This document shows positions 10,902 through 21,455 of a stretch of 64,000 bases of DNA, in pieces. The stretch comes from Bilabrum cf. latius (taxonomy: Eukaryota > Bigyra: Bicosoecida > Bigyra > Bicosoecida). The position numbers and the translations under genes were made by a program. Every line of letters begins with the position of its first letter. Position 1 is the stretch's first letter. The stretch is taken from contig OZ237746.1 in NCBI GenBank assembly GCA_965178125.1, positions 372,001-436,000 of the forward strand, read 5' to 3'. The notes beneath the pieces are model-generated. The model did no database searches. It was not told the DNA's origin and saw only the letters and a list, made by a program, of their open reading frames with translations.

Positions 10902-12388
10902 TCACCAGGGACCTGTCTGGTTTCAGGTCTCGAACCCCCGAACCGATGCAGCAGGATGCTAGCGGCCCCTGCCACGTTCAGGCTGTCGGCAAGGCGGCCC
11001 GCCGGGCTTTCATTCTGCTCGATGGACACCACGCTCACTGCGTGGGAGACAGCTGCACTCATCACACCTGGATATCCGAGTCGTGCTCGCTCAAGGAGCC
11101 GGCCCAGGGGCAAGTGCCTCACGGCCTGTGCTCGCTCTGGACGAAGCACCAGCACAGTCCTCTCCTTGGGTCGATCGGACTGACAGGCAACAGCTCGCTC
11201 AGTGCTAGCTATGCTATGACTATGACTATAGCTTTGCGGTACCAATCGACTGGCTTGGCTCGCATCAGGGCTTCCAGTACTCGGTGCACCACTCCGCCGG
11301 CGTATTGGTGGGTACGGCTGCATGTGTGTCACGGTCACGCCCCCACCCTCAACCTCAAACTGTGCCCGAGCACATGACTGATCTCCGTCCACCCCACATT
11401 CACTCGTCACACCATCAATCGTCACACTTTGCATGACTGAGTGCGCCTCGGCGGGTGTCCCAGCCACGAGCCACCGCACTTTTGCTTGTCCCCCTCCCGG
11501 GCCAGCTGCAACCAGTGCGTCCACAGCATCGAACACGCTGTCCGCATGGCCGACGCTACTGCTGTTACTTCTGAAGGCAGTTCCTCCGACTATACTGCTT
11601 GCAGTACCACTGAGACTCTCAGCATCAGTTGGCACATCCTCTGAATCTCCACCGTCACCCCTACCCCCACGACCACCACCAGCATCAGTTGGCACCCCCT
11701 GCACCGTGGGGAACACAAGGGGCACTGCTCTTGCCGCTTGAAGCACCTTCTGAGATCCAACACACGCACCTCCGAGGACTAGAGCACCGTCCCAGCCAGG
11801 CAGCGCCGCTGCTGCTCGCAGGATGGCGCCAGCATTACCGGGGTCCTGAATTCCGTCCAAAATCACGAGGCGGTTCCAATCATGAGGCAGCCTGACAGAT
11901 AGCGCGCTGCTCATCTACGTTGAATTCATAGAGCTCCAGCAGGGAGACCCACTTTCTCCCAGCTCTATGAGGGCAAGTGTACCGACGTCGGCCCTCGAAA
12001 CTCTGGAGCCCTCGGCCAGCCTACGATGCACCGACTGGGGTACCAATATGTGCTTAGACGCATCTAAACCCAATATGGACCTTGATGAGTATACGTTTGA
12101 TGTCTCTGAAACAAACAGGGCAGAGATTGCATGTCCAGCAGTGTGTAGCATGGGTTTGATAGTCTCAATAAGCTCTTGCGATCGCAGCAGCACTTGCCTC
12201 TTGGATCGTCTGATCTTTGAGCTCCTGGCGACAGATAGAGCGGCATCAATAATAACACCTTTACGCATTTTCCTCCACATGCCTTCACGGCATGCTAGAG
12301 AAATAACGAGACTTTCCCTGTGGCAACCGAAATCTTGATGAACGTTCGACGAAGCGGGCCTTTGGCGCCAAAGTGCAACAGCAGTCAT
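10880..12388 (-). CDS. TrmH/SpoU-family RNA 2'-O-methyltransferase
   Basis: 502 residues, ATG 12388 to TAA 10882-10880, with one in-frame TAG at 11915-11917. The N-terminal part (~residues 60-155) fits the SpoU substrate-binding domain (LLRSQELIETI ... VGTLALIEL). The catalytic SPOUT domain begins at ~170 with LVILDGIQDPGNAGAILRAA, the family's N-rich motif, and ends with PAGRLADSLNVAGAASILLH, which carries the Ser-Leu-Asn SAM-binding motif 3. Between them is a ~130-residue low-complexity insertion. The family methylates ribose 2'-OH in rRNA or tRNA using S-adenosylmethionine. The basic N-terminus could be a mitochondrial targeting sequence, as in MRM-type enzymes; this is inference. The TAG joins the two domains of one protein. 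Its ATG is only 13 bases from the ATG of the divergent neighbour. Confidence 0.85.
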
Positions 12389-12401
12389 CTACATCCCCAC
12401 A

Positions 12402-13286
12402 ATGGTAGACGTTGTACCTATTGGATCTAGATCATTGGGAAAATATAATTACTTGATAGAATCCGAGGCAGTCAGCGGCTTGAGTCACCGAGCCGATACT
12501 ATCTTGGCCAAAGGTGACCACCCGCGAATTGCAATCCACAGCCAGGATTCCGGCGCATGGCTGAGTGTTCCCAGAGCAGTGGCAGCTCTGTGTAGGCCAA
12601 CACGATTTGCGCCATATTTTGTGTCGAAGCGATAGCGAATGCAGCCTCCTAGTGCCCAGGATTCGTCTCTGCTGGGCAACTGCCACACGGTCGGCATGCC
12701 GCGGCGAGCGCAGCGCACAGCGGGACGAGGAACGGAACGAGCATCGGGTTGGGTACCAACGAGTGGATCATCCATGCGAGAAGAGCTGGGCTGCCCGCCG
12801 GCATCCTCCTCTTCCTCTTCCTCCTCTTGCCTTGGGCCCTCCCCTCCGAGGACGGCCATCGAGTCGCTGGCACCCTCGGCAGCCCGGGCATCCACAGCGC
12901 CCTGCAGTCACTACTACCAAGCATTCGCGAGAGAGGCAGAGCAGCGCGCCGCCATGAAGCAGCGGTCCACTGGCACTGGCAGTCGATCAGAGACCGCAGT
13001 GGAGGCCCGCATGCCGGAGCATGGCGATGGCAGGGCGCGGTGGAAGCAGCCCCGGCCGGAGTGGACCCCCAGGACCCAAGGCCTCGTGGCGGCGCTGCGT
13101 GCCTACAGACACGGGACGATGGCGGGCCAGCGAGGCCAGGCGCAATCGTCACACGCCAGGGGTGACCTGGGTGCTGCAGTGCCCAGGGCGGTGCGGAGTG
13201 GTACCGGGGGGGCCGCCACGGCTGCCGCTGCTGCTGCTGGCTGGGCGGGTGGGTCCGTGCCCTCGTCCTACGGGGGTGCCTACTGA
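12402..13286 (+). CDS. Hypothetical protein (strand assignment uncertain)
   Basis: A 294-residue frame, ATG 12402 to TGA, with one in-frame TAG at 12633-12635. The first 75 residues look folded (LGKYNYLIESEAVSGLSHRA; later PRAVAALCRPTRFAPYFVSK). The rest is Ser-, Gly- and Arg-rich with a helix-like AFAREAEQRAAMKQR segment. The opposite strand (12485-12895) also has an attractive open frame ending RFDTKYGANRVG...SPLAKIVSAR, bounded by TGA on both sides, so the real gene could be on either strand. I prefer the plus strand because it is longer and starts with ATG. No family recognised. Confidence 0.35.
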
Positions 13287-13412
13287 ACAATCGAGCTACT
13301 TTGATGGTGACTGCACATGAATATGCTGTCCACGACTGTCTGTGTCAGTAACGCTTGGACTAATCAGACGCCGAGGGCAGTGCCACACATCGTCGCACTG
13401 TATTGCCACGCA

Positions 13413-16400
13413 TCACAATGCCGCGTGCAGCAGCACGTCTCGCAATGTCACCGCACCTGCCTGGCCCCCTGCAATGGACTCAACCGCTGGCAGCTCCAGC
13501 CCGTTCAGCTGAGCATCTCTTCTGCTGGCAAATGCAGCTGCCAGAGCATGTGTTCCCTGGAATGCACCATCAGCGGTGGCCGGCACCTTTGCCATCAACG
13601 TGAACTTTTTCTTCCCGTTGTCTCGACCCGACGCGCCCCTCGCACACAACGCAACCACCGTTTCAAGCATGGCAGTCGCTACCCCAAGCCGCCTCCATCC
13701 GCATGCCACCGCCATACGGGTCACCAGCAGACCGGGTGGCGAGGTGAGGGCATTGGCCTGGTTTCCCATTCTGCAATTTGCCACCGGCATCGCGGGAAGG
13801 TCCAGCGGTCTGTGCTGCGATCCATGCTCTTGCTTTGATAGCCGTCCACCTGCTGCTCCATCCAGCTTGTCTTCTGAAACAGCGCCCTCCTCCTCATCAT
13901 CTCTATCTGCATCATCATCATCGGCGCCCATCTCCTGTGCAGCCACCCAATCGTCGGCTTCATGCGGAGGCATGGCTGCTACATCGCCGGGTAGCTCAAC
14001 CGTCCTACCGCACAGCACACCCACTATGTCATCTGGGACAGTTGCCAGCGCTGTTTCGCTTCCGCTACCTGGTTTGCACGCAACTGCCACCAGCATGACG
14101 CGGCCAAGGTTCGCCCCTTCAGGCAACGTGCCGTACGTGCTCAGCAGCCCGTCGGCGTCCACTACCCTCGCCCGCTGCACCAGGTCTAACGCTGCAGCCG
14201 ACGATGTCGCCGTGCCACGGCTCTTCTCTGTATCGCCTGAACTAGCACCGTTGCTAATACTATCTAAATTCGGTTGCTCTGATGCGGTGCTGCCATGCTG
14301 CGTTCCCTGGGGTGGTACAGGTCTGTCGGCCGCAAGCACAGAATCAGCCCAGAGGTCCATGGCAGCATGAGAAACGGCAGGAAGCACGCCAAGAGCCGGC
14401 AGGGCACGCGTCTCAGTTGCTTGGGCCAACTAAGACGGTTGCTCACCCTCTGCCGCAGGACTTGGGGCCTCACCATCGTGGACCTGTGCTGGTTCTGCCA
14501 GGGACAGACGGAGGGCATCCTAAGCTGCCTGGGCATAGTGGTGCTGCCCGCCAGGCTCCACCCAGCCTACTACACATGATCCATGGATCTAGCAGGGCGT
14601 GCTGCTGCTGCTTGAATCTCCGACTAGCTCGCCGGTAGATCCCCGCAGCGTGCTTCGCGCGTCTCCAGCCACAGTCGATTTCCGCTTGCGCCGCACCAGC
14701 ATGATGGCGATCCTACGACCTCCATCATGGCCGCGCTTGTTAGATGGCTATTCTTCGCTACTTGTATCGCCGTGCGTGCTGCTGCTGGTGGCACTATTCA
14801 GCTTCTTGGCGGCTTTCCTCACTTCCTTGTCCGTTGGCTCGGACGGTGCGCCTCGTTCCGTGAGAGCCTCCCACAGCCCCATGACCAGAGGCAGAGCCAG
14901 CGGAATGGCTGCCGGCAGGAACATGGTGTGGTACCCCTGTGCTTCCATGGCTGGCCGGTGGGTCACACCGGGGTGGATCGACGCAGCTTCGGCCTACCAA
15001 GCCGCAAGGGTGAGCAGGGCATCTGCTTCCGCTCCATTGGAAATGCCCCTGTTCGTCTGCTGCTCGAGATCCGCCCACGAGTCGAGTGTGCGCGCAGCCT
15101 CTTCCCACGCCTGGTCCACCTCGCGCGTGGCATCGGTCCACTGGTCGGTGGCCACAGCCAGGGCAGCATCGGCTGCCAGCCAGAGGGACGCGAGCCTCGC
15201 CAGGCGACCGCCAGCCCGCAGGCCAGCCATCTCCAAGGCCGTGAGATCGTCCACTGCGATGGACACGTCGTTGCCCCGACTGCTTGCCTTGCTTTTGGCA
15301 GCTGCACCCGACGCATCGCTGCCAGCACCAAACCCAAGTGCGCGGCATACCGCCAGGCCTGCGGCACCAGCAGGAAGCACATCCTCACTCGGATGCCGAC
15401 TGTCCTTGAAGCCAGGATCACCTACCACGGACATAAAAGTCCCATGCGCAAGCACATTCGCACACGCAGCCTCGAAGGAGCCGGGCCTGGCTTCCGTGGT
15501 GACCACGCCGCACACCCCATCCTGCTCATGGAACTGTTCCCTGGTTCCACCGCTGGATCCCTTGCCCCCTTTGCCCTCTCTCGCCTAGCGCAGGGCCACC
15601 ATCAGCGGCAGCCCGTCACCCAGCGTGCCCGTCGCGGCATTCGATTCGACCACGTCACCCAGCCACGCAGCCATCCCAAGGGGCATTTCGGGTTCGGCTG
15701 CATCGACGCCCGCGACCCCTAGAAGCGAATGCGCGGCGCCTCCATCTCCTGCGGAACCAGCCTCCAGGAGACCCTCCAGCATGGCGGACCCGATATCTCC
15801 ACCGCGAGCACCTGCACGCAGACCCACCAGGGCTGGGGTGGCGCCTGCAGGGGCGCATTGGGTAGGCAGGCGAATCAAAGCGCCACCATGGGCATTGTTG
15901 CGTGCAGCACGTGGAGCAACACCGTCCGTATTTTTGGCGCGATGCTGTTCGGGCACGGCCACGACGCTAGACTCCAGCTCCGTGCCGGTGGGCAGCCCAA
16001 GCATGCGCCGGGCGCCATCGTGCACTGCACGCTCGTACTGCCGCAGGAGCCCAACGTGCGCGCTGGCAGCCGATCCCATCTCGTCATTGCACTCGTCACA
16101 CATCAAGCACTCGTCACACCCATTTAGCACGCTCACCGTGTCGAGGTCGCCCACCGCAACCGAAGTGGACCCAGCCATGCCCACAGCGGCAAGCGCGGAC
16201 TGCAGCTGGGCCCCCGCTCGAACGCACTCGTCACAGGACGTTACCGCGCTAAATTCTTTGATAGACTCATTATTTCCGCGCGGGCTCCTATCTCCGGGCC
16301 CCACGAATAGCAGGGGCTGGCGGGCATCAGCGGATGGGACCACGAGCAGGTGCCTGAAGAGGCGGCGGCGGTGCGCGGGCTCCGCACTCGTCACACCTCC

Positions 16401-17567
16401 TTGCCCGAACGGGGTCCACTGCCACAGGGCCCGGTCATCGTCCGGGGCGCTGCCGCCCCTGGACGCGTGCAGGAAGGCAGACTCGGCGGCCTCCGGAGGC
16501 AGCACCCAGCCCAGGGGGGAAGGGGTGCTTCGCTCGTTGCATGGACCGCGGTCAGCAGAAGAAGTGGGAGAGTGATTATGATGAGGACTTGATCCCTATC
16601 CCTAGGTTGCGTTGTTGTCCCTGGGCTTCAGGGCCTCCGACTCACCCTCGCTGATGGCACCGCCCGCTGGACCGGCGTCGGTGCCGGCCGCATCGCCGCT
16701 CGTGACGCATGCATTTTTGCCCTATTGTGCCCCCATTGAAAACGCCCGCATGCTTCCGATAGCGCCTCCTACCTGCACATGAGGCCGGGATGCGCTGATT
16801 CCGAGTCCTGATGCCACAGCTGCTGCCTCCAGCAGGTGCTCCGTGCGAGCAGGAAGCAGCTGCTCAGGGGCCGGGTCGAGGAACCGATTGCTCCCCGCAG
16901 CGTCGTTGTCAAGGTGCATAATTGACACAGACATCATGCGAGAGAGTGCGCCAAGCCTCCATATCCGGCTGGCAGCGGCAAATCTCGCGCCAATTGCCCG
17001 GACGCCGTCAAGCAAGCCTGCCACTGCTCCGGCTGATCCGATCGTGGCAGAGCACGGCACAGCAATAACCACTTCGTCTGACTCATTTACGTAAATGGTT
17101 GGCATGTATGTCAGGCTGTCGTGCCCCGGAATAAGTACAACCGCTGCCAGGACAGCTGAACCAGCCGCTTTGGCAGAGCTAGTGCTAGGCTTGGTCAAAC
17201 TGCGGTTGAGTCCGGCAGCCAGCTGAACACAAACAATATCACTTGCTGGCGCAGCTTCCACCGTGCCGATGCGTACAAAGGGAGCGGATGCATAGAATTG
17301 GGATGCAACTTTCGACTTGACGTGCAGAAGGGGACCAACAAGCTACGCCTTCTGCGCCAAAAGATCTGAACTTATCCCTAGTATCAGCAATACTGTGATG
17401 AACACCGAAAGAAGGGCATATATACGAGACTTCCACTCCATGCGGGCCTGCACTGTGCAGTATAGCCACATCCGAATTTCGGTGGGGTCTCTCGAATCGA
17501 CTCCGAATCCTTCGCAGTATAGTAACGTGTACTTACGGCTATCCTCGGCAAACGCTGCTGGAAGCAT
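13413..17567 (-). CDS. PIG-S-like GPI-transamidase subunit with GNAT-like C-terminal extension
   Basis: Exon 1 17567-17537 ends at GTAAGT; intron 17536-17453; exon 2 17452-13413 ends in TGA. 1,356 residues with about ten in-frame TAGs. A short N-terminus is followed by a membrane segment (IYALLSVFITVLLILGISS). A large luminal-type region follows, then an amphipathic helical stretch and a second membrane segment (HTMFLPAAIPLALPLVMGLW). This is the two-membrane-pass layout and C-terminal pattern of PIG-S, which helps attach GPI anchors to proteins in the ER. After it, still in frame, come ~350 residues ending in a GNAT-like acetyltransferase motif (RMAVACGWRRLGVATAMLE) with some resemblance to ESCO/Eco1. 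Either this is a fusion, or two genes are joined by my reading; no TAA or TGA separates them. The family call is by eye. Confidence 0.6.
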
Positions 17568-17611
17568 TCAACACCCCTTCCAGGCTCTATCTAGAAGCAC
17601 ATTGTTTCGTA
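17568..17611. promoter_or_regulatory. Very short divergent intergenic region
   Basis: Only 44 bases lie between the ATG of the PIG-S-like gene (minus, 17567) and the ATG of the small membrane-protein gene (plus, 17612). Both promoters must be compressed here or reach into the neighbouring gene. No motif recognised. Confidence 0.35.
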
Positions 17612-17982
17612 ATGCCTGGTAAATTTGGAGGATTCAAGCCCCCGAAGGTTCCTAAGCACATCTGGTACCTAGCGAATGCGGGAGCCGTCTTCTTCTGGTC
17701 TTGGAGCTTCTACCTAAGCATCGACAACGGGGCATACAAGCTTGTGAGAAGCAGTTGCCAATCGTATAAAGACTATATTGTGTCCTAATTTGATCTGCAA
17801 GTGAACACCCTTTTCTGGTCCACCTCCTAATCGCCTGCCCATGCACGCAGTCGATGCGATTGCCGTTCATAGACCACGATGCTCCGCCGGAGTACGTTCT
17901 CAAGCACCAGACAAAGTACTTGGACCCGCCCACAGAAGGAAAGTTTGCGCCGAGCTAGCCGTACGAGGCAGGCAGATAGTGA
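17612..17982 (+). CDS. Small single-pass membrane protein, two exons
   Basis: Exon 1 17612-17743 (44 codons) ends at GTGAGA; intron 17744-17850 ends in CACGCAG; exon 2 17851-17982 (44 codons) ends in TGA. 87 residues. A basic N-terminus (MPGKFGGFKPPKVPKH) is followed by one hydrophobic, aromatic-rich segment (IWYLANAGAVFFWSWSFYL) and a Pro-rich charged tail. Two TAGs sit in the last ten codons (17956-17979), immediately before TGA. The size and shape resemble supernumerary subunits of mitochondrial respiratory complexes, but I cannot assign it to one. Intron phase 0 and both TAGs are seen directly; function is not. Confidence 0.6.
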
Positions 17983-18166
17983 TTTGACAGATATAGGCGT
18001 ATTATGTTTTAGTTTTGTCTTGCCACGAATTCGATGCAGCAGCCCGTCATGTTTCGAATGAATGCAATGAAGTGGAGTAAACCTTACCACGGACAAGTCA
18101 TCTATCGCACTGCGGGTGCCCCAAAATGGGAGGAGCGGCAATTCCAAATCTGCGCCTAATCCCGAA

Positions 18167-18913
18167 TCAACTCTCCTTCTCTCCCATCGCCGCGGCCGCC
18201 GCCAAATCTGCCGCGCCGGGCTCAAGACTAGGATCAGCCGCCTCTCCATCGGCCCCTGATTTATCCGCTGTTGTCCCCTCCGCGCCGCCCGCGCCCGCCC
18301 CTGATGCAGCGTCCGAAGCCACAGCGCCAGCCGCGTCAGGCGTCGCCACCGCAGCAGCCGCCCCCGAGCCCCCACCGCCCGCAATCTTGGGTGCCGTCCC
18401 AGGAGGCCCAGACATGTCCTCGAAGGACAGATCAAGCCCGAAATCCTCGTCCCTCAGCTTGCAGTGCATCTCCCAACCGTCCTCCCCATCGCCGTAGTAG
18501 CTAACCTCCAGCTTGTGGCGCTCGAACTTGAGGGAGCGCTCGTACAGGGTGCGGGCGGCTCGGTTACTTTCTCGTACGTGCAAAGAGCAGTACAGTGCTT
18601 TGTATACCTCTCGCATCGATCGCATGCTTGCTTTCATCAGCCGTCCAGCCAATCCCTGCTTGCGGTACGTTCGTGCAACAGCCAGCGAGGTGATGTGACC
18701 ATGAATCTTCTCAGCATTTCTTTCATCGTCTACCTTGGCAAGAACGTACCCTACGCACCGACCGAACCTGTCTTCAGCAATCTTGCTGATGTGCGGCCAG
18801 CCGGTAAGATGGTACAGCCAGTATCGCGTGTTGTAATTTTCTGGCAGGCAAAGCACATTAGTCGATGTCATCGCTAATATGTCTTCAATATTAGCATCTC
18901 GAATGGATACCAT
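18167..18913 (-). CDS. NAA10: N-alpha-acetyltransferase 10 catalytic subunit (NatA)
   Basis: 248 residues, ATG to TGA, no TAG. The first ~160 residues are a clear NAA10/ARD1 GNAT domain: the conserved NVLCLPENYNTRYWLYHLTG near the start, HGHITSLAVARTYRKQGLA with the Q/RxxGxA acetyl-CoA loop, LHVRESNRAARTLYE, and YYGDGEDGWEM near the end. In the NatA complex this subunit, with NAA15, acetylates the N-termini of nascent proteins after Met removal. The family is usually about 160-235 residues; here a low-complexity Ala/Gly tail extends it. The start is well supported because the family begins with M-x-IR-A. The gene is intact and intronless. It lies 129 bases from the divergent gene at 19043. 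Confidence 0.95.
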   Translation of the reverse strand: MVSIRDANIEDILAMTSTNVLCLPENYNTRYWLYHLTGWPHISKIAEDRFGRCVGYVLAKVDDERNAEKIHGHITSLAVARTYRKQGLAGRLMKASMRSMREVYKALYCSLHVRESNRAARTLYERSLKFERHKLEVSYYGDGEDGWEMHCKLRDEDFGLDLSFEDMSGPPGTAPKIAGGGGSGAAAAVATPDAAGAVASDAASGAGAGGAEGTTADKSGADGEAADPSLEPGAADLAAAAAMGEKES

Positions 18914-19042
18914 GAGCTACGAATGTCGAGAAATAAGCAAATAAGCTTACAGGGAAATCGAACTTTGCTTGCCAGTGAAGAACGTTCGCCCGACGAGAAA
19001 TCACGAACTAGGAGTTGGGGGCCTACAGTGTGACAGGGCGTA

Positions 19043-21286
19043 ATGGAAATCAAGCAAGGATCTAGCATATTTAAGAGAGCTACATCTGAGTCACGGAATG
19101 TGCGTCATGGGTCTGCTATACGTCCAACGGCAGGAGCTGGCCTATCATTCGGTCGTGCAGCGAAGGGAGTGCCCCCTCTTGTCCTCGGTCCTGGGCTTGA
19201 ATGGTCAACCACATCCCTTTCCAAAACGTACCCCCTATAGGGTGATATTACGTACATCAGCGATAGTCTGACCGCAGATGGCCTCTGCAGCCTCGTGCAT
19301 CTGGTGGCTGTCGCGTGCAGTTCTGGCTGCGAGATTGTCATCGGTGCCGTGCGCCACGACGAGGAATTCTACAGGCAGGTGTTCCGCAGGATGGGAATCG
19401 AGATCTAGCTGTCGAAGATGGCCGCCGAGAAGCCGGGTGCAGAGCTGCGAGCCTCCGAACGAGCCTTGCCCTCTACGCGGCCAGCCTTCCCAGCGGGCCC
19501 GCTGCCGGGCCAAGGGCCCGTTTCCAATCCTGCGGACCCCATGGCGGCCCTTCTTGCGCAGGCTAAGGCCCAGGTGCGCCCACCTAGTCTGCCTAGTGGC
19601 GCAGCAACGGCTGGCGGTGGCCCGCCGGGCTCGTCAGACGCGCAGTCTGCGACGGCAGCCGCACAGGATCCTACGGGCGCAGCTAGTGGTTCTTCACTCG
19701 TCACGCCATCTACTCAGACCAAGGGTACCATCCGTGTGGTGGATCTGGGCGAGCATTTCGAGCGGGCCGGGGACGAGGCTGTGCTCGCTTTTTAGTAGCC
19801 TGAGTGTGGAGGGACAGGAGCAGGGTCCACGGGTGGGTTGGCGAGTACCAGTGGGACTGCATCTGGGACTGCATCTGATGCTGCTTTTAGTGCGGGTGCA
19901 GGGTCAGGATCAGGGTCAGGATCAGGGTCAGGGTCAGGATCAGCATCAGGGTCATTGGCCGGTCCTTCTGCCGCTCCCCAGCCTCATCACCGCCACGCCG
20001 CCTCCAGGGCAGAGAGCATGCGGGTGGCCCAGGAAGTTGCGACCAAGGCCATCGAGCAGCTGCTCGAGAACCCTGCTGGCCTCCCCGCGCGCCGCACCGG
20101 CACCCGCACCCGTCCTCGGATCCTCGCTGTCGATGACGTGAGCCTTCTGGCTGACCTGTGCGGCAGCCACGAGCCGGGCATCCGACTGGTCAGCCAGCTG
20201 AGCGAGGCCGTGAGGCTGGGGCGGTGGATGCCCGAGGGTGACGAGTGCGAGGTGTGCCTTGCCTCCGATGCTGGCAAAGCAGCGGCAGGCACCGGCACCG
20301 CTGACGGCACACAGGGTTCATCGGCGACTGGCCCTGGGACTGGGACTGGTACTAGAACTGGAACTTAGGCGGGTGGAGCCGATGGCTTAGACACGCGAGT
20401 GGACGGGCTGGTGCTGCTCGGCCACAGAGGTCCCCCCCTCACCGAGCCGGTGAGCGACATGGCAGCAGAGGCAGCGGCGGAGGATATCGGGGCTGCCTTC
20501 GCAGAGGGTCTCCCCAAAGCTCTAAAGCAGCAGGGGAAGGCGCAGGGGCACGGGCAGTCAGGGAAGTACGCTTCTAACTCTGTGTTAGGACTCGATGGGA
20601 CTCTCCGTGAGATCGTCGCCACATCGGCGGCGGCCGCCGCTGTCACTGCAGCCAGTGCTTCGGTGGGAATCGGCGGAGACACCGCGCCTGCGCTTCCATT
20701 CGGAGCCAGAATACCCGGCGGTGCGAGAGGCATTGCCATTGGCTCAGCCACCAGTGGGACTGGCAGTGGCTCCGCATCTAGCGCGGCACCGCCGGACCGG
20801 GGCCCCGAGCAGCAGCAAGTGCCCGAGAGCGAGCACCGCATGAGCGAGCACAAGCAGCAGCTGCACCAGCACCAGAAGCAAGTGCCCGAGCCCATAGTGC
20901 TCGCCGGGCCGCCTGCTGGCAGCAGCTGGCGCGGAGGCCTAGACGCTGGTATCGATGGCCACGCGGGTGGTGTGGAGGCCTGGGCTGCCTCTGAGGCCAC
21001 TGTGCACCTGTGGGTTCGGCCCATGCCGTCAGGGCAGTCAAGGGAGTTTGACGGGCTGATTGCGGGGGAGAGGCATTCTTGCGGGTGGGACCACGCTTCG
21101 AGAGAGGTTTGCAGGGGGAATGGAGGGGTGGTGCCGGGGCTCGGGGTGATGCGGCAGGCGCTGTTTAGCGCCCGTGAGGGGGTGGTGCAGCTGGCTCAGT
21201 CTGGGTTCGATAGGGTCTCCAGAGGTGGGGGGGCAGCGGGACGGACCGCGGTGGCAGAAGCAGCCTCTGGTCAACTAGGAACATAA
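19043..21286 (+). CDS. Disordered protein with possible methyltransferase-like segment
   Basis: 747 residues, ATG 19043 to TAA 21284-21286, with five in-frame TAGs, two of them adjacent (TAGTAG, 19793-19798). Residues ~65-125 (GDITYISDSL..., then CEIVIGAVRHDEEFYRQVF) resemble the C-terminal half of METTL21/FAM86-type methyltransferases. The SAM-binding glycine motif expected before it is not visible, so the N-terminal half may be in missed exons or lost. The rest is low complexity, including a Gly-Ser tract (19901-19952), Thr-Gly repeats and His/Gln-rich segments, with one ordered-looking part around SRAESMRVAQEVATKAIEQL. Function unknown. Confidence 0.5.
19901..19952 (+). repeat. GGGTCA/GGATCA hexanucleotide repeat encoding Gly-Ser
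   Basis: Six-base units GGGTCA and GGATCA alternate about eight times and encode a (Gly-Ser)n linker inside the 19043-21286 gene. Confidence 0.85.
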
Positions 21287-21455
21287 TCTCTCGACGTCTA
21301 TACCTTACGGTTTGACTTGGCTTTAGGAGCAATTCTGTAAATAGGGAAAATGCGGTTTTTATTGAAACATCACCGTACCGACCAACGGGAGAGTTTGTAT
21401 TCCGTTCGCGGGCGCTGGGTAGCAGAACCATATTTCGTTACATAGGTTATTCACG

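Noticed and set aside
12485-12895. Minus-strand frame ending SPLAKIVSAR
   Set aside because: Attractive composition, but bounded by TGA on both sides, no ATG at its start and no clear splice partners. Kept only as an alternative to the plus-strand gene.
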